In this document: one piece after another, positions 17,989-26,576 of the stretch
Numbering within the stretch: position 1 is the first letter of the stretch
How the letters are laid out: every line of letters begins with the position of its first letter
Source of the DNA: Bacteroidales bacterium UBA5536
GTDB lineage: Bacteria; Bacteroidota; Bacteroidia; Bacteroidales; F082
NCBI GenBank assembly: GCA_002426795.1
Contig: DINQ01000008.1
Location: forward strand, 62,001-126,000
Length of the DNA: 64,000 bases
Reading direction: 5' to 3'
Made by a program: the position numbers and the translations under genes
Notes under the pieces: model-generated
Database searches by the model: none
What the model was told of the DNA's origin: nothing
The model's input: only the letters and a program-made list of their open reading frames with translations

Positions 17989-18576
17989 TTATTGATGGTC
18001 CAACATGGCTTTTATCAGTTCAAGATTGTGTTTCTTGCCCTGATCGCGCAGGCTGTGGGCTAAATGTGTAAAATATTGATGGTTACTTAAAAATTCTAGT
18101 TGATCATTGTACCAAACAACAAGCGATTCAGGGTACTTCAGCACTTTGATCCACTCGAGACGCAATTTATGCGAAATGATCTGGTAATCAGACCTTCCAA
18201 GATAATCCAGGTCGGCATCACAAAGAATTTTCTCAGTGATAGTCACAGGAGTTTGTGGCATTTTCGTGGCCATTATATGTTGCACAACCAAATCGATTTC
18301 TGATGGTGACAACTCAAATTCCGGGCAAATTTTACGTGCAATATCAGCTGAAGCTGTTTCGTGGTCTGCATAAGATTTGATCATCCCCATTTCGTGCAAT
18401 AAGGCTGCGGCTTGTACAATTTGAAACATTCTGAAGTCTGTCCCATGCAAGGTCATCAGTCGCTCAGCAGCATCAAGTACATCGAGTGTATGAAAAACAG
18501 AATGGTAATGTAAGTCTGGCGAACACTCACTTTTTAGTCTGTCAACAACATATTTTTTAAGTCCTGCTATATCCAT
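17989..18576 (-). CDS. HD-like metal-dependent phosphohydrolase
   Basis: The 195-residue all-helical protein has the metal-ligand pattern of HD-domain proteins: YHSVFHTLDVL (His25, His29), ALLHEMG (His61-Glu62), SYADHETASADIA (Asp71, His72) and LCDADLDYLG (Asp120, Asp122). The canonical His-Asp pair is replaced by His-Glu at 61-62. A similar 'HE' variant occurs in some predicted HD proteins, so activity cannot be excluded. It follows the nucleotide cyclase gene by 11 bp, which makes hydrolysis of a nucleotide (perhaps the cyclase product) an attractive but untested idea. Confidence 0.8.
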   Translation of the reverse strand: MDIAGLKKYVVDRLKSECSPDLHYHSVFHTLDVLDAAERLMTLHGTDFRMFQIVQAAALLHEMGMIKSYADHETASADIARKICPEFELSPSEIDLVVQHIMATKMPQTPVTITEKILCDADLDYLGRSDYQIISHKLRLEWIKVLKYPESLVVWYNDQLEFLSNHQYFTHLAHSLRDQGKKHNLELIKAMLDHQ

Positions 18577-18587
18577 CTTCTTGGTTT

Positions 18588-20435
18588 TTATCCCATTCCT
18601 TCTTTTTTACTGATGCTGTAAATTTTGACTGATTCTTTTCTCCCTTTCACCAAAACTTCATCTAAAAATCTGAAAGTAAACTCATGTTCTGATTTCAGGC
18701 AGTGGAGCGTAGTCTCGGAGATTATCAGTTGTTCATTGTATAAACGTGTAAGCCCTTCGAGCCTGTTGGCCAGGTTAACCGCATCCGAAATAACCGTGCT
18801 TTCCATGCGTCCTTCTCCACCAACAACTCCGAGCATCAGGTTTCCGGTATGTATGCCAGCACCGGCTTCAATGGGTGGTTTTCCCTGCTCTGCAAGCATC
18901 AGATTAAAGTCTTCAAGGCGTTCCTGCATTTCAAGTGCAGAACGTACAGCGTCGTCAGCCTCTTCACCAAATAAAGCCATGATGGAGTCGCCAATAAACT
19001 TATCAATAAAGCCATGGTGTTTTCTAATCACTGGCTCCATAAACCCAAGATAATTGTTCAGAAAATCAAAATTTTCTTTCGGAGTCATTTGTTCTGACAA
19101 GGTTGTAAACGACTTAATATCAACAAAAAGTACAGTCATAAATTTCTGCACCTGATCGCCAAGTTGAATATCAGTAATACTGGCTTTTTCGAGCATCTGC
19201 AGAAACTCCTGTGGCACAAAACGTTGGTTAGCTTCCGTGGTTTCTTTCAGCATTTTTATGTTACTTGTAATTCGCGAAGCCATTTCGTTGTATCCTACTG
19301 CCAGAGCCCCCATTTCGTCCGTCGTGCGAACAATGGCCAACTGACCCAATTCGCCCTTATCAGTTAATTGCATTTTCTCCAACACTTCCTCAATGGGTAA
19401 TACAATGCTTTTGTTGGTCCAGTTGACAAAGAAAAACAGGTATATGATACTAATGATAATGCCAGAATAGATTCCAAAAAACATGAGCAGGCTATCAATC
19501 GCATTCACATAAAAAAGATTCGACTCGACAAGCACGTCGGTCCTGTCGATGATCTGAGTGTATTTTCCAAATAAGACATCAATCTTTTCTTTGGTGAGCT
19601 CTTCTTTGAAGGTTTTCTGTATTGAACTGGTGCTGAGCGTTAGATAAAAAACGACAATCACAAGCGGCAGCAGGGTAGTCATGGCGCTATTGGTCCACAA
19701 CCGGTAAATGATATGTTCTTTGGATTTTTGCTTTCCGGTTTTAAACAAACTCAGCGAATCGTAAATATGCTCCAAATACCTGAATCTGACGCGGTAGCGA
19801 AACCAAAAATACATGAAGAATACTGTCAAAAAGGAAGCAAAAAGCGAAATGAAAAAAAACTGACTGTAGAAAGTCTTGCTCACTTCGCTGTCGATTGAAC
19901 CGTCGAAAATCAGGAATCCCATGAAAATCAAGGCAATTACAAAACCAATCCCCATGATAAAACTATTGATTACGGGGACGTACAAGAGCCACCGCTGGCA
20001 AAACTGGAGCAGTTTTGTGCTGATTTCCTTGCCTTTTCGTTTTCGTCGGAAGTACCTTTTAAAGGGATAGTTGAACGCATATCCTATCACCAGACTCACG
20101 AGCATCATGCGCAGCAACAGGCTGACCGCAGATCCAAACAAGAGGTCGTTCGGCTGGATTTTTATCGTATCGTCTTGGGATGCTTCCTTTTGAAGCGTAT
20201 CGCCTGACATCCAATTTATTGAATTGTTGGCCATCGCAAGGGTATCAGCCAACTGATCAGGTGCGTTTATAGATAGGGCAGGAGTGGCATCGCCAAGGTT
20301 TCGCTCCTCAATCCAATAAGGGCCATATTTAAACAGCATGATAAGCGAAATGGGAAAAACCAGCATCAAAAACAACAGCAAAGCCACCAGGTATATCCTG
20401 AGTGAATAATAAGCCGGTGGTCTTTTGTTGGTCAA
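18588..20435 (-). CDS. Membrane class III adenylate/guanylate cyclase with HAMP linker
   Basis: The 615-residue protein has about six membrane spans in residues 12-340. A HAMP-like segment (about 340-395, IEEVLEKMQ ... DEMGALAVGYNEMA) precedes a C-terminal class III cyclase domain (about 428-610). Catalytic residues look complete: metal-binding Asp439 (LFVDIKSFTTLSEQM) and Asp483 (FIGDSIMALFG), base-contacting Lys479 and Asp551 (STVISDAVNLANRLE), and transition-state residues Asn554 and Arg558. The Lys/Asp pair favours ATP, so cAMP is the likelier product. It follows arginine deiminase by 13 bp and precedes an HD-like hydrolase by 11 bp. Confidence 0.92.
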   Translation of the reverse strand: MTNKRPPAYYSLRIYLVALLLFLMLVFPISLIMLFKYGPYWIEERNLGDATPALSINAPDQLADTLAMANNSINWMSGDTLQKEASQDDTIKIQPNDLLFGSAVSLLLRMMLVSLVIGYAFNYPFKRYFRRKRKGKEISTKLLQFCQRWLLYVPVINSFIMGIGFVIALIFMGFLIFDGSIDSEVSKTFYSQFFFISLFASFLTVFFMYFWFRYRVRFRYLEHIYDSLSLFKTGKQKSKEHIIYRLWTNSAMTTLLPLVIVVFYLTLSTSSIQKTFKEELTKEKIDVLFGKYTQIIDRTDVLVESNLFYVNAIDSLLMFFGIYSGIIISIIYLFFFVNWTNKSIVLPIEEVLEKMQLTDKGELGQLAIVRTTDEMGALAVGYNEMASRITSNIKMLKETTEANQRFVPQEFLQMLEKASITDIQLGDQVQKFMTVLFVDIKSFTTLSEQMTPKENFDFLNNYLGFMEPVIRKHHGFIDKFIGDSIMALFGEEADDAVRSALEMQERLEDFNLMLAEQGKPPIEAGAGIHTGNLMLGVVGGEGRMESTVISDAVNLANRLEGLTRLYNEQLIISETTLHCLKSEHEFTFRFLDEVLVKGRKESVKIYSISKKEGMG

Positions 20436-20448
20436 TGTGCTGTTTTTA

Positions 20449-21714
20449 CTACCATTCTACTGCTTTGCGCCTGATTGGCATTGTCATGCAACGTGCACCA
20501 CCTCCTCCACGTGACAATTCATCACCTTCGATGGTTATAACATATTTCTCGTACGAGGCAATATCAACTTTGTTTTTTATTACATCACGGGCTTTAATGA
20601 TCTCGAATCCGTGATTGTTTAATTCGTTCATTGTGTGTGTATTTCGACCATATCCAATGACTTTTCCGGGCGCGATGGCAAAAAAGTTGGCACCACTTTG
20701 CCACTGTTCACGTTCCATGATATAGGTGTCGCGGTGGCCACCACAAGCAATAGGCTCGAGATCGATTCCCAGTTTTCTAAGTGCATCCAGAATATTTTTT
20801 TCTTCACTGATTTCTACCACTTTGTTGTCTTCAATGGTGATATGGATGGTTAAGTGACGGCTGGAATAAAGAATCAACGGCTCAAAAATCATGCACTTGT
20901 CTTTGTCGAGAAAAGTGAATACCATGTCAAGGTGTATGAACGATTCAGGTTCGTAAGGCAACTCCTGCAAAATCAAATGTTTAGTTCCAGGTTTTGTTTT
21001 CAGGTATTCTAACATGGCATCAATTCCCTGGCTGCTGGTGCGTCCGCTTATACCACTGAGAATGATGTTTTCGCTGGCAATTAACACATCTCCACCTTCG
21101 ATGGTTGCTTTCCCGCTATGATCAAAAGTTTTAACAGGATTGACAGTTTGTGTTGAAAACGCAGGGTGATAGTCGAAGATAGCTTCCATGATAATGGATT
21201 CTCGCTCTCTAACTTTACTTGCCATTCGACTGATCATCACTTTGTCGTTCATGCTAAATGATGCATCGCGGGTGAAAAAGAAATTGGGCAGCGGATGTAA
21301 AGAAAAACGCTCATTGTCCAAGTATTTGGTCAAAGTGTCTTTTTGCATTTCAACACCTTCAATGAGCTGCTTGGCCAATTCTTCGTTTGACAAATCTCCG
21401 AGCAAACGGCAGGCCTCTTCGACTGACTCGTGCCTGCAGATTCTGGAAATCATGGTACTACGCACTTTGTCGTTTTGGAGAATGTCGCGCAATAAATCTT
21501 TCACATCAAAAACCTTAGCCACTTTCTCTAATATAAGCTTAAACTCGTTGTATTCGGGCAAGGCCACACTCAGATTCAAAATGTCGCTATAAAGCGCCCG
21601 AGCCGCATTTTCTGGCGTCATATTTTCCACTTCCGGGCCTGGCGTGTGAATAATTACACTTTCGAGTTCACCAATCTCAGAGTTGATATTGACGTTTATT
21701 TTTTCAGTTGCCAT
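20449..21714 (-). CDS. arcA: Arginine deiminase
   Basis: The enzyme hydrolyses L-arginine to citrulline and ammonia. The 421-residue length is near the usual size of about 410. Visible active-site segments are FFTRDASF, the Glu in EGGDVLIASENIIL, the His in FIHLDMVFTFLD, GGHRDTYIMEREQW, and nucleophile Cys409 in LSRGGGGARCMTMP near the C-terminus. No ornithine carbamoyltransferase or carbamate kinase is adjacent, so a full ADI fermentation operon is not encoded here. Instead the gene leads an operon with a nucleotide cyclase and an HD-like protein. A -7 element lies 63 bp upstream. Confidence 0.95.
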   Translation of the reverse strand: MATEKINVNINSEIGELESVIIHTPGPEVENMTPENAARALYSDILNLSVALPEYNEFKLILEKVAKVFDVKDLLRDILQNDKVRSTMISRICRHESVEEACRLLGDLSNEELAKQLIEGVEMQKDTLTKYLDNERFSLHPLPNFFFTRDASFSMNDKVMISRMASKVRERESIIMEAIFDYHPAFSTQTVNPVKTFDHSGKATIEGGDVLIASENIILSGISGRTSSQGIDAMLEYLKTKPGTKHLILQELPYEPESFIHLDMVFTFLDKDKCMIFEPLILYSSRHLTIHITIEDNKVVEISEEKNILDALRKLGIDLEPIACGGHRDTYIMEREQWQSGANFFAIAPGKVIGYGRNTHTMNELNNHGFEIIKARDVIKNKVDIASYEKYVITIEGDELSRGGGGARCMTMPIRRKAVEW

Positions 21715-21776
21715 GTTTATTGTCGTTAATTGTTTGCTGCTTCTAGATGTATGAATTGATAAGAAAAAACAATGAA

Positions 21777-21784
21777 CAAATGTA
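21777..21784 (-). promoter_or_regulatory. Promoter -7 element (TACATTTG) for arcA operon
   Basis: The minus strand reads TACATTTG, an exact TAnnTTTG match, 63 bp before the arcA start codon. It would give a leader of about 55 nt. No TTG box is present at 17-23 nt. Confidence 0.45.
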
Positions 21785-21867
21785 GGTTAAAAAAGCGGAT
21801 TTTATGAGGCCTAACTTTGTGAAGACTTTTATATCTGTCAGCGCCAGCCTAATAGTTAAAAACCTCT

Positions 21868-22362
21868 TTAGTAAAGCTCCAGAAAGGAAAACCGTTGGTT
21901 TTGGACCTGTAAAAACCTTACAAAGTCGTTTTTTGAGAGTATGAGTGTGGCCGTGTTATCCATCGGATGAAAGCTTAACTTCTCAGCCTTTTCAAGGTTT
22001 TTATCGATAAATACAATAACATGATGTTCTTCGTCATTGATAAGGCCTAAAGGTGTTACACTTCCTGGCTTAATTCCAAGGTATTTTTCCATCCTTTTCT
22101 CTGATGCAAAACTGAGCTTTCCTTGTTTGAGTCGCTGCTCTAAATCACGGATATTGAGCTGATGCAAATAGTGAAATATCACCAGGTAGTGCTGGTTACC
22201 CTTATGGTTTCGGAAAAACAGGTTTTTGCAATGCGTTGCATCAATCTTGTCCCAATAGGGCAATGCATCATCAATCGTGGGCAAAGCCGGATGATGATGC
22301 ACTGTAAATTCGATTCCTAGCGAATTGAGTCGATCGAAAACGCGCTGCTGTTTGGAGCTCAT
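21868..22362 (-). CDS. YbaK/ProX-type prolyl-tRNA deacylase-like protein
   Basis: The 164-residue protein matches the single-domain editing proteins related to the ProRS insertion domain (YbaK/PrdX family). Examples are FTVHHHPALPTIDDALPYWDKI, the conserved Lys in DATHCKNLFFRNHKGNQHYLVIF, GIKPGSVTPLGLINDEEHHVIVFID and the C-terminal SKNDFVRFLQ. Such proteins hydrolyse mischarged Ala-tRNA(Pro) or related errors in the cytoplasm. It lies 3 bp downstream of the TolB-like lipoprotein gene and is presumably co-transcribed, though no functional link is obvious. Confidence 0.93.
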   Translation of the reverse strand: MSSKQQRVFDRLNSLGIEFTVHHHPALPTIDDALPYWDKIDATHCKNLFFRNHKGNQHYLVIFHYLHQLNIRDLEQRLKQGKLSFASEKRMEKYLGIKPGSVTPLGLINDEEHHVIVFIDKNLEKAEKLSFHPMDNTATLILSKNDFVRFLQVQNQRFSFLELY

Positions 22363-22365
22363 GAT

Positions 22366-23478
22366 TTAATCAATCCAGTCAGCAATAAAGATGTTTGTGT
22401 CGTGTGTTCCGTTGTTGTTGCGGTTACTGGAGAAAATCAGTTTTTTGCCATCGAATGAAAACATCGGGAAAGCGTCAAATGTATCGTCGTAGGTAATTTG
22501 TTCCAGGCCTTCTCCATCAACACCTATCGAGAAAAGATTGAATTGCCATCCACGCTCAGAATGGTGATTGGAGCTAAAAATAATCCTGTCGCCTGAGGGA
22601 GTAAAATAAGGTGCCCAGTTGGCTTTTCCAAGGTGAGTTACCTGTTTCAGGTTGCTGCCATCAGCATCACACACATAGATTTCCATGTTTGTTGGCATAA
22701 CCAGACCTTCGGCCAAAAGATCCTTGTACTCTTTAATTTCCTCTGGTGTTTTGGGGCGTGATGACCTGAAAACGAGTTTTGTGCCGTCGGCTGAAAAAAA
22801 TGCACCGCCATCATAGCCCAGCTCAAAGGTGATTTGTTTCACATCAGAACCATCAATATTCATGGTGTAAAGTTCAAGATCGCCGCTACGGTCCGATGTA
22901 AAAACAATTTTATCTCCCATAGGCGATACAGTTGCTTCTGCATCATAACCCATTCTGTTTGTGAGGGTATCAATAATATTGCCCATCAAATCAGCAACAA
23001 AAATATTGTAGCCGCGATAGATTGGCCAAACATATTTACCGTCTTCACGGCGCTCAGGCACCGGAGGACAATTGGCATCGTTCATATGCGTTGAAGCATA
23101 AACAATCGTGCTGTCACCAGGCATAAAATATGAGCAGGTCGTACGTCCCATTCCAGTACTTACCATTGGTGGAATTTCTTCTCCCATGTTGGCATTTGCA
23201 ATATTGGTATAAAAAATCTGGTCACACTTTAACGACCAGGCCGGATTATTCGACTGAAAAACAAACATTTCGTCGTTAAAACTAAAGTATGCCTCAGCAT
23301 TGTCGCCCCCAAAGGTGAGCTGCCTGATATTAGCAAGGTGTTTTTCCTGTGGATAATGTAATTGGGTTTTTACAGCTATGTCTTCTCCGTGATGTCCTGT
23401 ATCAGCATGCTGTGATGAAGGACCTGAACAGGAAGTGAATATAAAAACAAGGTAAACGAATATAAATGCGTATTTCAT
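22366..23478 (-). CDS. TolB-like beta-propeller lipoprotein
   Basis: The 370-residue protein has a lipoprotein signal with lipobox FTSC (Cys17). The rest consists of repeated PD40/WD40-like blades of the TolB type, such as SPMGDKIVFTSDRSGDLELYT, TPSGDRIIFSSNHHSERGWQ and SFDGKKLIFSSNRNNNGTHD. Their recurring 'GdkIvFsSdR' and 'lytmnvDGs..kqiT' motifs are obvious. These propellers bind proteins or peptides at the envelope. A Ca- or His-rich segment (HADTGHHGED) follows the signal. A -7 promoter element lies 76 bp upstream. No peptidase or TolB partner genes are adjacent. Confidence 0.88.
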   Translation of the reverse strand: MKYAFIFVYLVFIFTSCSGPSSQHADTGHHGEDIAVKTQLHYPQEKHLANIRQLTFGGDNAEAYFSFNDEMFVFQSNNPAWSLKCDQIFYTNIANANMGEEIPPMVSTGMGRTTCSYFMPGDSTIVYASTHMNDANCPPVPERREDGKYVWPIYRGYNIFVADLMGNIIDTLTNRMGYDAEATVSPMGDKIVFTSDRSGDLELYTMNIDGSDVKQITFELGYDGGAFFSADGTKLVFRSSRPKTPEEIKEYKDLLAEGLVMPTNMEIYVCDADGSNLKQVTHLGKANWAPYFTPSGDRIIFSSNHHSERGWQFNLFSIGVDGEGLEQITYDDTFDAFPMFSFDGKKLIFSSNRNNNGTHDTNIFIADWID

Positions 23479-23553
23479 CTGAGAATTATTTTGGTGAATG
23501 AATGAATATTTAAATGAAGTTTCTGTCTCTTAAACGAAAGTGAATCATGTGGG

Positions 23554-23561
23554 CAAAAATA
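23554..23561 (-). promoter_or_regulatory. Promoter -7 element (TATTTTTG) for the TolB-like/YbaK operon
   Basis: The minus strand reads TATTTTTG, an exact TAnnTTTG match, 76 bp upstream of the lipoprotein start and just after the end of uvrA. No TTG box is at the expected spacing. Confidence 0.42.
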
Positions 23562-23581
23562 CGTTAATTCTGCTTTCCGGA

Positions 23582-26386
23582 TTAGAGTTTTTCGCGGATA
23601 GCATCAGCAGTATATGAATCTTTGCAGCTGATCAACTCTTCTGGCAGACCTTCAAAAACCAGATGCCCGCCTTGGTCGCCACCTTCTTTGCCCAGATCGA
23701 TAATCCAATCTGCTGATTTAATTACCTCAGGATTATGCTCAATAACAATCAACGAATGTCCGTTCTCAATCAAGGCGTTAAAGGCAAGTAATAATTTGTT
23801 GATATCATGAAAGTGCAGGCCGGTTGTTGGCTCATCAAATATAAACAAGGTATGTTTTTCAGCTTCGCCTTTGGTCAGAAAAAACGCCAACTTAATGCGC
23901 TGGGCTTCGCCACCACTGAGAGTATTTGACGATTGACCCAGTCGCAGATAACCCAGTCCGACATCCTGTAAAGGCGTCAGACGCTGTGCAATTCGGCTTG
24001 CTAGCGCATGATTTTTCTTGGCATCTTCAAAAAACTTGATGGCGTCCTCAATAGTCATATCCAATACATCAGCAATATTTTTGCCTTCAAATTGGATTTC
24101 GAGCACTTCATCCTTGAAACGTTTTCCATGGCAGACATCGCATTGCAAGAACACATCAGCCATAAACTGCATTTCCACTTTAACCGTTCCTTCACCTTCG
24201 CAGGCATCACAGCGTCCACCTGGTACATTAAAAGAAAAGAAACCAGGCTTATAGTTGCGATTTTTAGCCAGTTTCTGCTCTGCAAACAATTGCCTGATAT
24301 CATCAAAAGCCTTAATGTAGGTAGCCGGATTTGAACGTGAGGAACGACCAATCGGGTTTTGGTCGATCAACTCTATGGCTTCAACTTTGTCGATATCGCC
24401 CTGTAATTCGCCAAAACGCCCTGTTTTATCTGCATGACCACCCAAGTGCTTCTTGAGTGCAGGATAAAGTATTCCTCTGACCAAAGAAGATTTTCCGGAG
24501 CCACTTACGCCAGTTACAACGGTTAAAATATGCAACGGAAACTGAACGTCAAGCATCTTCAGGTTGTTTTCTGCTGCACCTATCAGCTTGATATAATCGT
24601 GCCAGCCCCGCCTCATGGGTGGAACAGCAATTTTTTTCAATCCTGACAAGTACTGTCCTGTAAGGCTTTTGTTGTCCGTTTTCAATGCCTCGTAATTGCC
24701 CTGAAATATCAGTTCGCCCCCCTGACTTCCTGCAAAAGGGCCAATATCGATCACCTCATCGGCTGCTTTGATGATATCTTCATCGTGCTCAACAACGATG
24801 ACAGTATTGCCAATATCGCGTAATCGTTCAAGTACCGAAATCAGACGTTGTGTATCTCGCGGATGCAATCCGATGCTGGGTTCGTCCAGAATATAAGTTG
24901 AACCGACGAGACTACTTCCCAGGGAAGTAGCCAGATTGATGCGTTGTGATTCGCCTCCTGAGAGGCTGTTCGATAGCCGATTCAGCGTCAAATAACCAAG
25001 TCCAACATCCATCAAAAACTGCAAGCGGTTTTTGATTTCCGTTAGGAGTCGTGCTGCGATAATCTGATCATTCTTGTCGAGTTGCAATTCCTGAAAGAAA
25101 CCATAGGCTTCTGTGAGCGGCATTAAGACGATTTCAGAGATACTCTTTCCACCAACCTTCACATAATTGGCGTCTTTTCTTAACCGGGTTCCTTCACATT
25201 CAGGACAGATTGTTTTACCGCGATAGCGAGAAAGCATCACACGGTATTGAATCTTATAGGTTTGCTCCTCCAACTGTCTGAAAAACTCATTAAGTCCTTC
25301 AAAATGCTCATTGCCAGTCCAGAGCAATCTACGTTGTTCTGTGGTTAAAGCGTAATAAGGTTTATGAATGGGAAAATTAAAAAGGGGAGATTTTCTGATC
25401 AATTGGTCCTTCCATTCCCCCATTTTTTCGCCTTTCCAGCAGGCAATGGCACCATCATAAACCGATAGGCCTTTGTTTGGTACTACTAAATCTTCATCGA
25501 TTCCTATGATACTCCCAAAGCCTTCACAGCTTTTGCAGGCTCCGTAGGGATTGTTGAAAGCAAACATATTCACGGATGGTTCCTCAAAAGAAAGACCGTC
25601 TGCTTCAAAGCGTGCTGAAAACTGTCGCCTTTCTTCTGAATCCTCCCCCAAATGGGTTATTACTTCGCAACTGTCTTTTCCTTCGTAGAAGGCCGTTTGT
25701 ACAGAATCGCCAATGCGGGCAGCCAAATCGTCCTCGTCCGAAACAATGAGCCGGTCGATCACAATCCGAATTTTCGAAGGCGCAGGTAGTTTTTCTTTCT
25801 GTAGCATATCATCAATCCTGGAAATTTCATTGCCAACCAAAAGTCTGCTAAAGCCCTGCTGCAACAAAAGCGACAATTGATCTGACAGTTCACGATCAGC
25901 CGGTAAAATGAAAGGTGCGACGATTAAAACTGTAGTGCCCGTTTCAAACTGCAAAGCATAATCCGTAACATCACTGATTTTATCACGTTTCACCAATCGC
26001 CCCGATACCGGAGAAAAAGTCCGTCCAACGCGGGCAAAAAGCAATTTTACATATTCGTAAATCTCAGTTGAGGTACCAACCGTTGAGCGTGGATTTCGGC
26101 TATTTACTTTTTGTTCGATGGCAATAGCTGGTGAAATACCAGTGATTAAGTCCACCTCTGGTTTATTCATTCTTCCAAGAAACTGACGGGCATAAGCACT
26201 CAGACTTTCGACATATCGTCGCTGACCTTCAGCATACAAAGTATCGAATGCCAAAGATGACTTACCTGAGCCTGACAATCCAGTTATGACAACCAACTTG
26301 TTTTTTGGAATGTCTAAACTGATGTTTTTCAAATTATTAACTCTAGCGCCCTTGATACTGATTAACTGATATGGTGTAGCCCGCAT
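23582..26386 (-). CDS. uvrA: Excinuclease ABC subunit UvrA
   Basis: UvrA is the damage-recognising ATPase of nucleotide excision repair. The 934-residue protein has two ABC ATPase halves with Walker A motifs GLSGSGKSS (about 35-43) and GVSGSGKSS, signatures NSLSGGESQRINLA and NTLSGGEAQRIKLA, and Walker B motifs YILDEPSIGLHPRD and FIFDEPTTGLHFHD. The C-terminal zinc module (RCDACEGEG ... QCDVCHGKRF) is intact. In the first zinc module only the second CxxC (ACKSCEGFG) is present and the first pair is missing, as I recall for Bacteroidota UvrA. No uvrB or uvrC is nearby. Confidence 0.97.
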   Translation of the reverse strand: MRATPYQLISIKGARVNNLKNISLDIPKNKLVVITGLSGSGKSSLAFDTLYAEGQRRYVESLSAYARQFLGRMNKPEVDLITGISPAIAIEQKVNSRNPRSTVGTSTEIYEYVKLLFARVGRTFSPVSGRLVKRDKISDVTDYALQFETGTTVLIVAPFILPADRELSDQLSLLLQQGFSRLLVGNEISRIDDMLQKEKLPAPSKIRIVIDRLIVSDEDDLAARIGDSVQTAFYEGKDSCEVITHLGEDSEERRQFSARFEADGLSFEEPSVNMFAFNNPYGACKSCEGFGSIIGIDEDLVVPNKGLSVYDGAIACWKGEKMGEWKDQLIRKSPLFNFPIHKPYYALTTEQRRLLWTGNEHFEGLNEFFRQLEEQTYKIQYRVMLSRYRGKTICPECEGTRLRKDANYVKVGGKSISEIVLMPLTEAYGFFQELQLDKNDQIIAARLLTEIKNRLQFLMDVGLGYLTLNRLSNSLSGGESQRINLATSLGSSLVGSTYILDEPSIGLHPRDTQRLISVLERLRDIGNTVIVVEHDEDIIKAADEVIDIGPFAGSQGGELIFQGNYEALKTDNKSLTGQYLSGLKKIAVPPMRRGWHDYIKLIGAAENNLKMLDVQFPLHILTVVTGVSGSGKSSLVRGILYPALKKHLGGHADKTGRFGELQGDIDKVEAIELIDQNPIGRSSRSNPATYIKAFDDIRQLFAEQKLAKNRNYKPGFFSFNVPGGRCDACEGEGTVKVEMQFMADVFLQCDVCHGKRFKDEVLEIQFEGKNIADVLDMTIEDAIKFFEDAKKNHALASRIAQRLTPLQDVGLGYLRLGQSSNTLSGGEAQRIKLAFFLTKGEAEKHTLFIFDEPTTGLHFHDINKLLLAFNALIENGHSLIVIEHNPEVIKSADWIIDLGKEGGDQGGHLVFEGLPEELISCKDSYTADAIREKL

Positions 26387-26429
26387 GTGTTTGCCTTAAA
26401 AAAAATTTGTGCGAAATTACCAATAAAAT

Positions 26430-26459
26430 TTGCGTTTGTTTGATCTATGCTTATATTTG
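26430..26459 (+). promoter_or_regulatory. Bacteroidota promoter for the second ECF sigma gene
   Basis: TTG (26430-26432), a 19-nt spacer and TATATTTG (26452-26459) match the full consensus. Transcription would start near 26466 and give a leader of about 110 nt before the sigma factor start codon. Confidence 0.65.
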
Positions 26460-26540
26460 CTCCAACAAAAAGGCAATTTTGCTGTTATTGTTCAAAGCAA
26501 ATTAAAAAAAACAGGAGGATACTTATAGACGTAACTTTTA

Positions 26541-26572
26541 CCCTTTAAACTTAAAAATTACATAAAGGGAGG
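26541..26572 (+). promoter_or_regulatory. Leader hairpin overlapping a Shine-Dalgarno sequence
   Basis: CCCTTTA (26541-26547) is exactly complementary to TAAAGGG (26563-26569), with a 15-nt loop. The right arm overlaps the GGGAGG Shine-Dalgarno (26567-26572), which sits four bases from the sigma factor ATG. Pairing would mask the ribosome site. A second purine-rich AGGAGG lies upstream in the same leader near 26511-26516 but has no start codon after it. Confidence 0.45.
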
Positions 26573-26576
26573 CTCT

